Below are positions 1 to 10,748 of a DNA stretch of 64,000 nt, one piece after another. Location: positions 20,208 through 84,207 of the forward strand of contig JAISNP010000109.1 in the NCBI GenBank assembly GCA_031276175.1. The letters run 5' to 3'. The first letter of the stretch is position 1; each line of letters opens with the position of its first letter. The stretch comes from Tannerella sp. Its GTDB lineage: Bacteria; Bacteroidota; Bacteroidia; Bacteroidales; Tannerellaceae. The notes beneath the pieces are model-generated. The model did no database searches and had not been told where the DNA came from. It saw only the letters and a list, made by a program, of their open reading frames with translations. The translations under genes were made by a program, and so were the position numbers.

Positions 1-2
1 GG

Positions 3-2123
3 AACAGCGGGGATGAGGATTCGTACCGGATTCCGCAGGGAAATCACGTGCTGGATTTTTACCAGTCGGGAGGCAGGGATTCCACAGGGCTTTATTTGGG
101 GAGCAGGTACTACGGCGCGTCGTTCGACGTGGCGACGGCTTTTGTTAACCGCACGTTGGGGATAGAAGAGATTCACGTGACGCGGCATCTTTTTAATGCT
201 TTTTTCGGCTGGACGGCGATACTGTTTGCCGGGCTGATTGCCTGCCGTGTGGGGGGCTGGCGGGCGGGCGTGATGACGATGGCGCTGCTGTTTCTCTCGC
301 CGAGGTTCCTCGGACATGCGTACAATAATCCCAAAGATATTCCTTTTGCGGCGGCGATTACTGCGGGGTGCTATTTCATGATGCGGTTTTTCGGCCGGTT
401 CCCGGATGTGAAGATTAAAACCGCAGTCTGCCTTGCCCTTTCCATTGCGCTGGCCGTAAGCATACGTATCGGGGGGCTGATATTGTTCGGTTATTTCGGC
501 GTTTTCGGACTGATATATCTTGCGGATATTTATTTTGCCGGGAGGAAACAAGATCCGAAAGAGGCCGTGCGCCTGCTCGGAAGGCGCGTGCCTCGGTTGC
601 TGCTTTATGGCTTTGCCATTTGTGTGACCGGGTATTTTGCGGGGCTGATTTTGTGGCCTTACGCCCTGATGTCGCCCGTTGCCCATCCGCTGGAGGCTTT
701 CAAGGCGATGTCTTTCTATTCGACTTCCCTGGGGCAGTTGTTCGAGGGGTATTACACCATGTCCGCCGACCTGCCGCGGTACTATACGCCGAAGTATATT
801 TTGATTACGACGCCCCTTGCCGTCACGCTGGGAGCGATGGTTTACCTGTTTGCCGGGGGATTGAAGCGCGCCGTCCGTCCGGCGACTTTTATGATTTATT
901 TTGCGTTCGCGTTCCCCGTGTTCTGGATCGCGTATACCGGCGCTAACGTGTATGGCGGGTGGCGCCATGCGTTGTTTGTCTGTCCGCCGATGGCCGTTGC
1001 CGCAGGATTGGGATTCAACGCCCTGGCGGAACGGGCGAAGCGGCGGTACCTCAAGACGGCGCTGATCGCATTGCCGTTTGCACTGCTGGCGATGCCTGCG
1101 GCGCATATTGTCCGTAACCATCCGCATGAATACGTGTATTTCAATGCGCTCGCCGGGGGGATAGACGGGGCTTACGGGAATTATGAGACGGATTATTACT
1201 TCCACTCCACCCGCGCGGCGGCGGAATGGGTAAAGGCAAATGCCCGCAAGTCGGGGCTGGAGACGGGCGACAAAATCGTCGTAGGGAGCTGGCATTCGGC
1301 GTCGGTGGAATATTTCCTGCGGAAAGACACGGCACGGTTTCGCACCGCCTTCGTGCGCTGGCGCGAACGCAGCACGACGGACTGGGACTATGCCATATTC
1401 CCTCTTGTGGGCATGACGCCGCAGATCATTAAAAGCGCCCACTTCCCGCCGTCGAATACCGTCCACACGATAAAGGTGGACGACAAGCCCATTTGCCTCA
1501 TACTGAAACGTAGCGACAAGTCGGCGTACCGCGCCGCGCTTTTGCGGGAAAAATATAACGACAAAACCCTCGACGGCGAACAGCGCAGGAAGCTGTTTGT
1601 GGAAGCCATGACCGGATACCTCCGTGCGGTCGAAGCGGAGCCGGACGAATTTTATCTGCTGATTACCCTGGCACAGGAATGTTTCAATGCCGGCAGCATA
1701 GATATGTCGGCGCACTATCTGAACCAAGTGATAGAATACTGTGCGGACGAGTTTAACCTGAATTTCGCCGCCTCCATGTATGAACAGTATGCGGAGCGGA
1801 CAAAGGACCTTCAGTATGCGGAACAGATGGCGGCATTTCGCCGGCGGATGGTATCCGACTTTCCCCGCAAGCCGAAGTATTATTATGACCTTGCAATGAT
1901 ATACGCCGGGAAAGGCAATGCCGCCGCCGGGAAAAAACTGATGGACGACTGCATGAAGAAAAACGGCTATCTCTTCGATTCGTATTACTACATGGCCTAT
2001 TATCTGTCGCATACCGGCAACCGCGAAGCTGCCCTGAAGATTCTGGACAAGTGCAGGGCAAAATTTCCTTCCTACGCTTCCGTCGTGCAGGAAACGCGGC
2101 TGCGCATCGAGCAAGGACAGTGA
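3..2123 (+). CDS. Multi-TM glycosyltransferase family 39 (PMT)-like membrane protein with C-terminal TPR-like region; 5' end lies outside the window
   Basis: Frame is open from base 3; many hydrophobic segments, motif FLSPRFLGHAYNNPKDIPF, TPR-like C-terminus. Annotated ORF start at 48 (GTG) is probably internal. Confidence 0.6.
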   Translation, partial: NSGDEDSYRIPQGNHVLDFYQSGGRDSTGLYLGSRYYGASFDVATAFVNRTLGIEEIHVTRHLFNAFFGWTAILFAGLIACRVGGWRAGVMTMALLFLSPRFLGHAYNNPKDIPFAAAITAGCYFMMRFFGRFPDVKIKTAVCLALSIALAVSIRIGGLILFGYFGVFGLIYLADIYFAGRKQDPKEAVRLLGRRVPRLLLYGFAICVTGYFAGLILWPYALMSPVAHPLEAFKAMSFYSTSLGQLFEGYYTMSADLPRYYTPKYILITTPLAVTLGAMVYLFAGGLKRAVRPATFMIYFAFAFPVFWIAYTGANVYGGWRHALFVCPPMAVAAGLGFNALAERAKRRYLKTALIALPFALLAMPAAHIVRNHPHEYVYFNALAGGIDGAYGNYETDYYFHSTRAAAEWVKANARKSGLETGDKIVVGSWHSASVEYFLRKDTARFRTAFVRWRERSTTDWDYAIFPLVGMTPQIIKSAHFPPSNTVHTIKVDDKPICLILKRSDKSAYRAALLREKYNDKTLDGEQRRKLFVEAMTGYLRAVEAEPDEFYLLITLAQECFNAGSIDMSAHYLNQVIEYCADEFNLNFAASMYEQYAERTKDLQYAEQMAAFRRRMVSDFPRKPKYYYDLAMIYAGKGNAAAGKKLMDDCMKKNGYLFDSYYYMAYYLSHTGNREAALKILDKCRAKFPSYASVVQETRLRIEQGQ

Positions 2124-2242
2124 AAAAGATTTGTTTCCGACACGATGTTGGCCTAAGTTAAATATGATTATTTATATAAAACACATTTTGAATAAAGAAA
2201 GATTCAAAGTAATTTCGTGTCCGTTTTTTTCATAAATCGTAT

Positions 2243-3100
2243 ATGAGGCAGTTAAAAATAAATCCGTCAATTACCAAACGAGAAAGCGAATCTATCGAAA
2301 AATATCTTCCCGAAATCGGAAGACAAAGACTTATCTCGGCCGAAGAAGAAGTTGAACTTGCCCAAAGAATCAAACAGGGAGACAAGGCGGCAATGGACAA
2401 ACTTGTGCTTGCAAACCTGCGTTTTGTCGTTTCGGTGGCAAAGCAGTATCAAAACCAGGGCATCACTTTGCAGGACCTGATCAGCGAAGGAAATCTGGGA
2501 CTGATAAAAGCCGCGGAAAGATTTGATGAGACACGAGGGTTTAAGTTTATTTCTTATGCGGTGTGGTGGATCCGGCAAAGCATACTTCAGGCTTTGGCCG
2601 AACAGTCGCGGATGGTACGCCTGCCTCTCAATCAGGTCGGGAATTTAAATAAACTTGCCAAAATGACTGCAAAGTTCGAACAGGAGAACCAGCGTAAGCC
2701 GTCGAACGAAGAACTGGCGGACATACTGAATATTTCAACCGAAAAGCTTTCCGATTTATATAATTTTTCAAACCGCCATGTTTCGGTAGACGCCCCTTTT
2801 ACGGAAGAGGGCGACAACAATCTGCTTGACGTGATTGTCGACAGAGACGCCCCCATGGCCGATAAAAATCTGATTCACGAATCGCTGTCGAAAGACATCA
2901 ACCGCACCCTCTCCACCTTGAACGACCGCGACAGGGAAGTGATCAAATGGTCTTTCGGCATCGGTTGCCGTGAATTGACGCTGGAAGAAATCAGCGGCAA
3001 ACTCGGTCTGACACGCGAGCGTGTAAGACAAATCAGAGAAAAAGCAATCAAAAAGCTGAAAAACAAAAGTCATATCCTGCTAAAAAGCTATTGGGGATAA
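2243..3100 (+). CDS. rpoD: RpoD/SigA-type sigma-70 family RNA polymerase sigma factor
   Basis: Regions 1.2-4.2 recognisable: [74 protein letters not shown]. Confidence 0.9.
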   Translation: MRQLKINPSITKRESESIEKYLPEIGRQRLISAEEEVELAQRIKQGDKAAMDKLVLANLRFVVSVAKQYQNQGITLQDLISEGNLGLIKAAERFDETRGFKFISYAVWWIRQSILQALAEQSRMVRLPLNQVGNLNKLAKMTAKFEQENQRKPSNEELADILNISTEKLSDLYNFSNRHVSVDAPFTEEGDNNLLDVIVDRDAPMADKNLIHESLSKDINRTLSTLNDRDREVIKWSFGIGCRELTLEEISGKLGLTRERVRQIREKAIKKLKNKSHILLKSYWG

Positions 3101-3157
3101 GACACCGCCGCAGCCGGTTTCTTCATCTTCATCTGCATTTCCAAAACCACGAAAAAA

Positions 3158-3988
3158 ATGGCCGGAACTACCGTACAATTGATTAATACGGGCTTTTTTT
3201 ATGCCGACGGAGGCTCCATGTTCGGGGCGACGCCGCGTCAGGCATGGAAAAGGCGCTATCCCTGCGACGAGCAAAACCGTTGCCTGCTTGCCATGCGCGC
3301 CGGTCTGGTGATTACCGGTTGCGGACGCATCATTCTTATCGACAACGGCGTAGGAGACAAACACATTGAGAAGTTGAAAAACACATCTTACCGGTTTTTC
3401 GATTTGGTCGACATCCGCGAGGCGCTTAACGCGAGGGGCATTGCTCCCGGACAAGTGACCGACGTGGTACTCACGCACCTGCATTTCGACCACTGCGGCG
3501 CTACGACACGCTATGAAAACGGACAAACGACGCCCACCTTTCCCGAAGCGACATGCTGGGTAAGCCGCGCGCAATGGCAAAACAGCCTGTCCCCTAACCC
3601 GCTTGAGGCCGATTCTTATTTTCACGAAAATATCAGCGCCGTCGCGACGACCGGGAAACTGCGCCTGATTGATTCCGACTGCGATTTGTGCGAAGACGTC
3701 CGGCTGCGGCTTTACGGCGGGCATACGCCCGGACAGATTGCGCCTTACGTCGGGACAGACGAAAAGACGATGGTTTTTGCGGGCGACGTGATTCCCATCG
3801 CGGCGCAGGTATCACCTTTGTGGATTTCGGCTTACGACACGCATCCGCTGACATCGTACTACGAAAAACTGCGCATGTTGGACGAAGCTGCCGACAGGAA
3901 ACAAACGATCGTGCACTACCACGATGCCTGTAAGCCCTGCTCGACCGTACGGAAAATCGGGAATGCCATAATTCGTCGGGACGATTAG
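3158..3988 (+). CDS. Metallo-beta-lactamase fold hydrolase
   Basis: THLHFDHCG metal-binding motif, later GGHTPGQ and FAGDVIP motifs. Confidence 0.85.
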   Translation: MAGTTVQLINTGFFYADGGSMFGATPRQAWKRRYPCDEQNRCLLAMRAGLVITGCGRIILIDNGVGDKHIEKLKNTSYRFFDLVDIREALNARGIAPGQVTDVVLTHLHFDHCGATTRYENGQTTPTFPEATCWVSRAQWQNSLSPNPLEADSYFHENISAVATTGKLRLIDSDCDLCEDVRLRLYGGHTPGQIAPYVGTDEKTMVFAGDVIPIAAQVSPLWISAYDTHPLTSYYEKLRMLDEAADRKQTIVHYHDACKPCSTVRKIGNAIIRRDD

Positions 3989-3994
3989 ATCCGT

Positions 3995-4272
3995 CACGTC
4001 CTGTCGGAAGATTCTCCCGCGCGTTTGATTAATCGCATCACGGATAGTCTTGACATAAGCCGCATGGCAGATACTTATCGCGGGGGAGGGGCAAGTTCCT
4101 GTCATCCCCGGATGATGTTTAAGGTGATTATCTTCGGGGATTTGAACAATATTTACCCGTGTCGCAAAATAGAAAATGCCCTGACCGGCAGGGGGAGTTT
4201 CATGTGGCTTACGTGCGGTTGGACTCCCGGCCGTAACACCGGCAACCGCTTTCGTTCTTCCCGTTTATCAGA
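3995..4272 (+). pseudogene. IS1182-type transposase N-terminal remnant
   Basis: INRITDSLDISRMADTYRGGGASSCHPRMMFKVIIFGDLNNIYPCRKIENAL; DNA closely matches the intact transposase start at 63930-64000 (ttgattaa..agtcttgacataagccgc..gcagatacttatcgcggagg). Confidence 0.8.
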
Positions 4273-6331
4273 ACTTGTATTTAATCATCAGATTCAGGTC
4301 GGTGCGTTTTTTGCCTGCAATGGCTTCGAGGTCGCTACCGATGGCTTCGCGATCGATGTAGTGCATTTGTACGATTTTGACGGAGAGCGCCAGCCGTTCC
4401 GTTAAAAAATACCGCACGACGGCGGCACAGCGGAATCCTTCGCCGTAGAGGAGCGACGGGTTGTAGACGTACTGAAGTTTTTTCTCGCGCGAACCGATGC
4501 GGCTGTCATAATCGTCGGTATCGAAGTATGCGATAAACAAATCGGCCTGCAGTCGCGCGGAAGGCTTCCATGCAATGCTTTGCGAGAAGGCAAACCCGCG
4601 GCTTTCTTTTCCCCGCATTTTGTCGTAGAGGCAGACGTCGACCGACGTGCGTGCGGACAGGGCCGGTTGCGGGTTGAAAACGAAATGCCCCCCGACGCGG
4701 TGTTGCGTGTAGGGGAGCGCTTCGGTTTCGTGGAGTTCGCCTGTGGTTCGGTTGGCGTATTTTTGGCGGTACCGGTACCGGAGGTAAGCGGAGTATTTGT
4801 CGGCGGCGGTATAATCGACCTGCACCATGTATTCCGTGCCGGACGAGGGGGCGTCGACTCCGTATTTCAGCCACGGGAAGCGGAATAAGTCGGCATATCC
4901 CGAAAAACTCCAGTGCGCCGCGGGCGTAAACTTCAATCCTGTATGCAGTCCCTGTTCGTTCCGCACATCGCTGTTCTGCGAAAAAGCCCTGCCGTACAGC
5001 GCCTGATAGTCGGGCGCGTAGGATCGGAACAGTACGAAGGCGGACAGGTACGAAACAGGCGTCCACTGCATCGTGTTCAGCGTAGCCCACGCGCCGTTTT
5101 TGGAAACGGCCGTTTCGCCGGACAGCCAGACGTTGTCGTGAAGGAAGCAGTAGTCTATGCTTGCGTTCACGTTTCGCGTGCCCCTGAAATAATATACGTT
5201 ATACGGATGCGGTTCGGGCGCGACGGTCAGGCGTCCGTAGTCGTGTGTCAGCGCGGTCACTCCCACGGCAAACGTCGGGGCTTCGTAACGGATATTCCCG
5301 CCGAAGACGTGCGATGTAATCGTATTTTTCTTCTCCATGTCGCTTTCGCGGCGATGCAGTCCGTCGGTTTTGAACGACGTGATCATGCCGTCTTCCACAT
5401 TTCCGTCTTCTCTGCGGGCGGAAAAGAAAACGGAGGCGTCGATGTTTTTCCGGCTGACAGTCGCTGCAAATCCCCGGAAGAAACTGCTTTCGTTTGCAGA
5501 ATAATGGCGGCGGAACCCGTTGTTCCGGTTTCCTGCGTGTGTCTGAATGGCGTACATCCGCGGGTTGAAATCGTGGCTGAGCGTCAGCCCCTGTCCGAAC
5601 GAAGCCTTGTAGTCGCCCACGACAAGCGTTTTGAGCCATTTCATATTGCGCAGCAACAAGTGTGCGGAATAATAGTCGTATCCCCTGTTGCGGCTGTTCA
5701 TGAACGGTTCACCGGCATCCTTTTCCATGACAATTCCGGCCTGCAGGCGGTCGTCGAAAGCATATGAGTAGCGTAAATTATGATAAAACGGCTGACCGAG
5801 GTACCGGCTGTCGGGCGACTGCAGCAATACGCTGTCGGGCGCCGGCAGGTATCCCTGTTTCAGCGGAAAGGTACGGTCGAACCGTAGCACAAACTCATGC
5901 GAGCCGTACTTCGTCAGGTTGCCGATATTCGGAGGCAGCTTGCCGGGCGTCACATCGCCGGCATACACAAAGGGCAACAACAGGTCGATAGTCGGCCAAT
6001 CCAGTTCTTCGATGCCTTTCAGTTCGTATACCGTCGCCATGTTTCCGTAACGCTCCCTGTACGCGATGATGCTTTCAATCTGGCGATCGGACAGGAACGG
6101 CAACTGTTTCAGCATTTCCGCCGTGACGGTATTCAGGTTGAACGGATGCTCCGCGAGATACGACAGTTCGGCAAACAGCGCTTCCGCCTGCCCGTCGTCT
6201 TCCGATTCTTCCGCAAGTCTTTCGATAAATTCCACCCACTTTTCCGCCGTCCTGTTTTCCTGTCCTGCTGCACCGGAGAATGAAACCAGCAGGATTGCAA
6301 GCGTCACCGTAGGCAGCCGTTTCATTATCAT
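4268..6331 (-). CDS. Helix-hairpin-helix (ComEA-like) domain protein with predicted outer-membrane beta-barrel C-terminus
   Basis: Signal peptide; FNLNTVTAEMLKQLPFLSDRQIESIIAYRERYG HhH motif; alternating beta-strand pattern ending in KYKF. Confidence 0.7.
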   Translation of the reverse strand: MIMKRLPTVTLAILLVSFSGAAGQENRTAEKWVEFIERLAEESEDDGQAEALFAELSYLAEHPFNLNTVTAEMLKQLPFLSDRQIESIIAYRERYGNMATVYELKGIEELDWPTIDLLLPFVYAGDVTPGKLPPNIGNLTKYGSHEFVLRFDRTFPLKQGYLPAPDSVLLQSPDSRYLGQPFYHNLRYSYAFDDRLQAGIVMEKDAGEPFMNSRNRGYDYYSAHLLLRNMKWLKTLVVGDYKASFGQGLTLSHDFNPRMYAIQTHAGNRNNGFRRHYSANESSFFRGFAATVSRKNIDASVFFSARREDGNVEDGMITSFKTDGLHRRESDMEKKNTITSHVFGGNIRYEAPTFAVGVTALTHDYGRLTVAPEPHPYNVYYFRGTRNVNASIDYCFLHDNVWLSGETAVSKNGAWATLNTMQWTPVSYLSAFVLFRSYAPDYQALYGRAFSQNSDVRNEQGLHTGLKFTPAAHWSFSGYADLFRFPWLKYGVDAPSSGTEYMVQVDYTAADKYSAYLRYRYRQKYANRTTGELHETEALPYTQHRVGGHFVFNPQPALSARTSVDVCLYDKMRGKESRGFAFSQSIAWKPSARLQADLFIAYFDTDDYDSRIGSREKKLQYVYNPSLLYGEGFRCAAVVRYFLTERLALSVKIVQMHYIDREAIGSDLEAIAGKKRTDLNLMIKYKF

Positions 6332-6337
6332 TAAGGA

Positions 6338-7192
6338 TTAAAATAACAGGGATAAACCCATGCCGAGATTTGCGCCCAGTATGGAATGATAAATCATGAC
6401 CGTATCAACCTCGATGTTGTTGAGCCGAAAACTCATTCCCAGCGAAGGGCGGAGCGGCGTCGTCCGTACGCCCGCCCTGAGCCGGAAATCGTCGGAGATG
6501 AGATATTCCGTTCCGAACGATGCCGAGAACGGCGTTTCTTCGCAATGTGCGATTCCGGAAGTGATCCGCGCCTCGTTCGTCATGTTCCAGTTAACGTTCA
6601 GTTCCGCCAGATATGCGCCGATGCGCCTGCTGTCGACACCTGCTTCGTTCAGCGGGACGGAGGGGAAGTTGATCACCGACACTCCCGCCGACAGGTTTTC
6701 GGAAGGCCGGAAAGTAACTCCGATGTCGGTTGAAATGCGCGCAACGTCCGATTCGAAGATTTCCGACTGCATGACCGTATATTGCACGCTTATGCCCAAA
6801 GCCCACGATGCATTCAACTGCTTGCCTGCCGAAAGACGGAACAGGCTCTCGCGATACTCGTCGTATCCGAACGAAGCCACGTGCAGTCCGACGGGAAGCA
6901 CACGGTTGGGAAAGCAGAATCCGCTGCTGATCGTAGCCAACTCTTTCAGCGAATAACGGCTGTAATAATCGACGCGTACCGTTTTCTTCGTCTGCATCCC
7001 CAGCAGCGAGGGGTTGAAAAACGCCGAATGTGCACCTCCGTTGCCTCCCATGCCCAGCGTTCCGACGTCGGGCAATCGCAGGTTGTCGGTCGCCGGAACG
7101 GAAAAACACCGGAACCATACGGCAAATATAATGATCAGCCATTTCTTCATGTGCGTAAAATATATGTGGATAACATTTGTTGTTCGGGACAA
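6338..7192 (-). CDS. Outer membrane beta-barrel protein (PorV/FadL-like), paired with the HhH protein
   Basis: Signal peptide, DVGTLGMGGNGGAHSAFFNPSLLG, amphipathic beta-strand pattern, C-terminal GLSLLF. Confidence 0.55.
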   Translation of the reverse strand: MSRTTNVIHIYFTHMKKWLIIIFAVWFRCFSVPATDNLRLPDVGTLGMGGNGGAHSAFFNPSLLGMQTKKTVRVDYYSRYSLKELATISSGFCFPNRVLPVGLHVASFGYDEYRESLFRLSAGKQLNASWALGISVQYTVMQSEIFESDVARISTDIGVTFRPSENLSAGVSVINFPSVPLNEAGVDSRRIGAYLAELNVNWNMTNEARITSGIAHCEETPFSASFGTEYLISDDFRLRAGVRTTPLRPSLGMSFRLNNIEVDTVMIYHSILGANLGMGLSLLF

Positions 7193-7207
7193 AGATAATG
7201 ATTTTAA

Positions 7208-7262
7208 ATGAATATTGCATTCATTGCCTGATCAGCCTGAAGGGCTATATTTTCATAGCCTT
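7208..7262. repeat. Partial copy of dispersed intergenic repeat (see also 38041, 47229, 60553)
   Basis: tgaatattgcattcattgcctgatcagcctgaagggctatattttcata matches the 5' part of the other three copies. Confidence 0.7.
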
Positions 7263-7439
7263 AAGTTTGCGGTTGAAAAAATCGGGGTTAAATATTTACT
7301 TTTGTTGTATGAAAGTAAGGATTTGATCGACCGGCAAAGGTAAACTATTTTCATAACGAGACATTAAAGTCTATCTGCGGAAAGAGACCTTTGTCGGTCA
7401 AGTTGAGGATACTGTGTAGAATATCAGGCTTTTAATCCT

Positions 7440-8188
7440 GTTTAAATTTTAACGAAATAAAAGCATAAAGGGTTTCCGTATTTGGCACATAGATATTTTC
7501 TTTGAAGTGACAAAACTAAAAAAGAAATGTATCCAACAGACACAATTACTCTTGAATTTCCGGGAACAGAACTTTCCCGATGAGAGGATACTGCATTTAC
7601 GTACTTCGTACCTCCCATGGTCATATTCCCATTCCTCCGACACGCTCTCTGCAGGACAGGTTTTAAAACCAAATACCGCTTCTTCGTACAAATTTCCTTG
7701 ATTCTCTTTCAAGGCCAACAGGTAATGACCGCCTTTTGTCTTGATCTTTTCGCTATATCACGTTTTTTTTGTCCTGCGCACACCCGATTCTCCGATACCC
7801 ACGCATTGACTGTGTATAATCCTTTGTTGCCACGGCTGCATGGAGATGTTCCTCTGAGTTTTTTCCCGTCCAAACAAATTTGTTTTTCCGACAATAACCC
7901 GATAAGGTCTTTGCCGTAATCGTTCAAACATACCCGTAATACTTCCGGCTCCAACATCGGAAATACCCGACGGAAAGTGTCGTGCGACGGTATCCCATTA
8001 GGCAAGGATACATAGGGGTGTAAAAACTCTTTGTGGGTACGGGCAAATAAAACCATGTCTTCGTAATCTTTCCCGCTACTCAGGTAAGTAAATAAGCCTG
8101 TCAACAATATGTACGACAACTTGTGCAAACACTTTTTTTCTATTCGAAAATCTTTTACCTCCGACAGGTATGCTTGTATCGTTTTCAT
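7440..8188 (-). pseudogene. ISAs1-family transposase remnant, frameshifted
   Basis: LSEVKDFRIEKKCLHKLSYILLTGLFTYLSSGKDYEDMVLFARTHKEFL...GIPSHDTFRRVF then a frameshift into ALKENQGNLYEE...EEWEYDHGRYEVRKCSILSS. Confidence 0.8.
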
Positions 8189-8288
8189 GCCCCAAAGTTA
8201 GTAATTTCGTGCGTTTGCCCGTCGTACGGGATTGTTTTTGCAAAACACACAATTTATTGTTCATTTCGGAGTTATCAATTATCATACG

Positions 8289-9251
8289 ATGAAACGGATT
8301 TATTTTTTTATAGTTGCTATAAGTGCGTGTGCATCCGTGGCGAGGGCGCAAACGGACGATGCGATGCTCAGCCAGTATTTCGCGGCATTGAATTACTACA
8401 ACCCTGCGTATGCCGGCAAGTCGGGCGAGTTGAATACGATGGCGTTGTACCGTATGCAATGGCTGGGAGTTACGAACGCCCCCAGGTCGATATGCGTGGC
8501 GGCGGATATGCCTTGGAAATACGGGAAAATACAGCAGGGCATCGGCATCGTCGTAGTGAGCGACAAACTGGGACTGGACGAAAACCTGAGCGCGGGAGTG
8601 CAGTACGCATACAAGCGCAAACTGGGTAAAGGCACGCTCGGCATCGGGCTTCAGGCGGGCATACTCAACAAAGTGTTCAGGGGCGACAGTATCAACATCC
8701 CTTCGGGTAGCGAGATTGTTACGCCCGACGATGAAGCTCTCCCTCAAACGGAACTGGACGCTATGGGGATCGACATGACTGCCGGCATCATGTACTACGG
8801 CGACCGCTATTTCGTGGGAATCGGTTCCGCACATCTGACGGCACCTACGCTCAATCTCGACGAAAATACGGAACGAAAAATCGAACGCACCTATAATTTA
8901 ACGGCCGGATACAATATGCAATTAAAAAATACGTTACTTGAATTGCAACCTTCCGTACTGGTACTGACGAACCTGCAAATGGTTTCGGCAGACGTAACGG
9001 CAAGAGCGGTATATAACAAAATGTACAACGGTGGACTGGGGCTGCGTATCAGCGACAACGGGAAACTCAACAGCGCAACACTTTACCTTGGCGCCTTCAT
9101 CAAAGGATTCCGTGTGGGTTATGCGTTCGAATTTCCGACTTCCGCAATGAATGCAAGCGCCGGAAGTCATGAATTTGCAGTCTCATACCACCTGAAACTG
9201 AACAACAGAAAAGGATTAAAAAACAAACACAAAAGCATAAGGATCTTGTAA
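8289..9251 (+). CDS. porP: PorP/SprF family type IX secretion system membrane protein
   Basis: Signal peptide, AQTDDAMLSQYFAALNYYNPAYAGKSGELNTMALYRMQWLG motif; directly upstream of gldK-N. Start corrected to ATG 8289. Confidence 0.9.
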   Translation: MKRIYFFIVAISACASVARAQTDDAMLSQYFAALNYYNPAYAGKSGELNTMALYRMQWLGVTNAPRSICVAADMPWKYGKIQQGIGIVVVSDKLGLDENLSAGVQYAYKRKLGKGTLGIGLQAGILNKVFRGDSINIPSGSEIVTPDDEALPQTELDAMGIDMTAGIMYYGDRYFVGIGSAHLTAPTLNLDENTERKIERTYNLTAGYNMQLKNTLLELQPSVLVLTNLQMVSADVTARAVYNKMYNGGLGLRISDNGKLNSATLYLGAFIKGFRVGYAFEFPTSAMNASAGSHEFAVSYHLKLNNRKGLKNKHKSIRIL

Positions 9252-9282
9252 GAGGAACTTAAAAAAATAGAATGAGCCAATC

Positions 9283-10716
9283 ATGAAGAAAATTGTTTTG
9301 ATACTTGTATCAGCCACATTGCTGGCATCATGCGGAAAACTGTTTTCCGGCGACGGCAGCGAATTGACAGGAGTCAAACTGGCGTCGTTCGCCGAGCCTG
9401 CACCTTACGGAATGGTATTGATTAAACGCGGTTCGTTTGCGATGGGCCCTGCCGACAATGACAGCCTCTGGGGCTTCAATGCCGGAACGAAAGGCGTCTC
9501 CTTCGAAGCGTTCTGGATGGACGAAACGGAAATCACAAACGCCAAATACCGACAATTCGTATATTGGGTGCGCGATTCCATCATCCGTACACGTCTGGCA
9601 GACCCGGCCTACGGCGGGAACGAATTGTTTATGATTACGGAAGACAGATACGGAGACCCCGTCACCCCGCATCTGGATTGGAACCGCCCGATTCCCTGGC
9701 GCCGAGCCAACGAAGACGAACTGCGTGCCATCGAAAGCGTCTATTACACGCACCCCGTAACAGGCGAACGGAGTCTGGACAAAAACCAGATGAACTACAA
9801 ATACGAATGGTTCGACCACACCTCTGCCGCACTGCGCCGCAACAATCTGAATCCCGCCGACCGCAACAGAAATACGGACATCCCGTTCAACCCGGAGGAA
9901 GTGGTAATGATTTCGAAAGATACGGCATACATCGACGACAACGGCAACGTGATCAACACGACCGTTACGCGCCCGCTCGGCTCGCCGTTCGACTTCCTGC
10001 ATACCCGCATCACCAATATCTATCCCGACGAAACAAGCTGGGTGAACGATTTCAGAAACGCTTACAACGAACCGTATCTGAAACTGTACTTCAATCATCC
10101 GGGATACGACGACTATCCGGTAGTCGGCATCTCGTGGGAGCAGGCCAATGCCTTCTGCGTATGGCGCACGGAATCTTACAAGAAATCGTCGAATCTGCCC
10201 GCCGGACAAGTGATTGAGCCGTTCCGCCTCCCGACGGAAGGCGAATGGGAATATGCGGCGCGTTCCGGAAAAAGCGAAAACAAATACCCGTGGGCGGACG
10301 CATCGTTGCAGAACGAAAAAGGCTGCTTCATGGCAAACTTCAAACCCGGCGACGGAAACTATACGGACGACGGCCATTTGGTTACTTCACGCGTAGCATC
10401 GTTCGCCCCGAACGAATTCGGGCTGTACGACATGGCCGGCAACGTGGCCGAATGGACATCTTCTATCTATACCGAAGCCGGGCTAAGCCAGGTGAACGAC
10501 CTCAACCCCGACCTGCGTTACAGTGCGGCCAAGGAAGATCCCTATGAGATGAAGAAAAAAGTCGTCCGCGGAGGTTCATGGAAAGACGTCGCGCAGTTTA
10601 TCCGTTCCGACATGCGCACGTTCGAATATCAGAATGAAACACGCTCGTACATCGGATTCCGGTGCGTGCGGACGCAGGTAGGTTTTTCGAATGTCAAAGG
10701 GAAAAAGAGTAAATAA
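9283..10716 (+). CDS. gldK: Type IX secretion lipoprotein GldK/PorK (SUMF1/FGE-sulfatase fold)
   Basis: Lipobox LLASCGK; GSFAMGPADND, FRLPTEGEWEYAARSG, NVAEWTSS, VVRGGSWKD. Confidence 0.93.
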   Translation: MKKIVLILVSATLLASCGKLFSGDGSELTGVKLASFAEPAPYGMVLIKRGSFAMGPADNDSLWGFNAGTKGVSFEAFWMDETEITNAKYRQFVYWVRDSIIRTRLADPAYGGNELFMITEDRYGDPVTPHLDWNRPIPWRRANEDELRAIESVYYTHPVTGERSLDKNQMNYKYEWFDHTSAALRRNNLNPADRNRNTDIPFNPEEVVMISKDTAYIDDNGNVINTTVTRPLGSPFDFLHTRITNIYPDETSWVNDFRNAYNEPYLKLYFNHPGYDDYPVVGISWEQANAFCVWRTESYKKSSNLPAGQVIEPFRLPTEGEWEYAARSGKSENKYPWADASLQNEKGCFMANFKPGDGNYTDDGHLVTSRVASFAPNEFGLYDMAGNVAEWTSSIYTEAGLSQVNDLNPDLRYSAAKEDPYEMKKKVVRGGSWKDVAQFIRSDMRTFEYQNETRSYIGFRCVRTQVGFSNVKGKKSK

Positions 10717-10748
10717 TGCGAACTATAATATAATGAAAATAATAAAAC

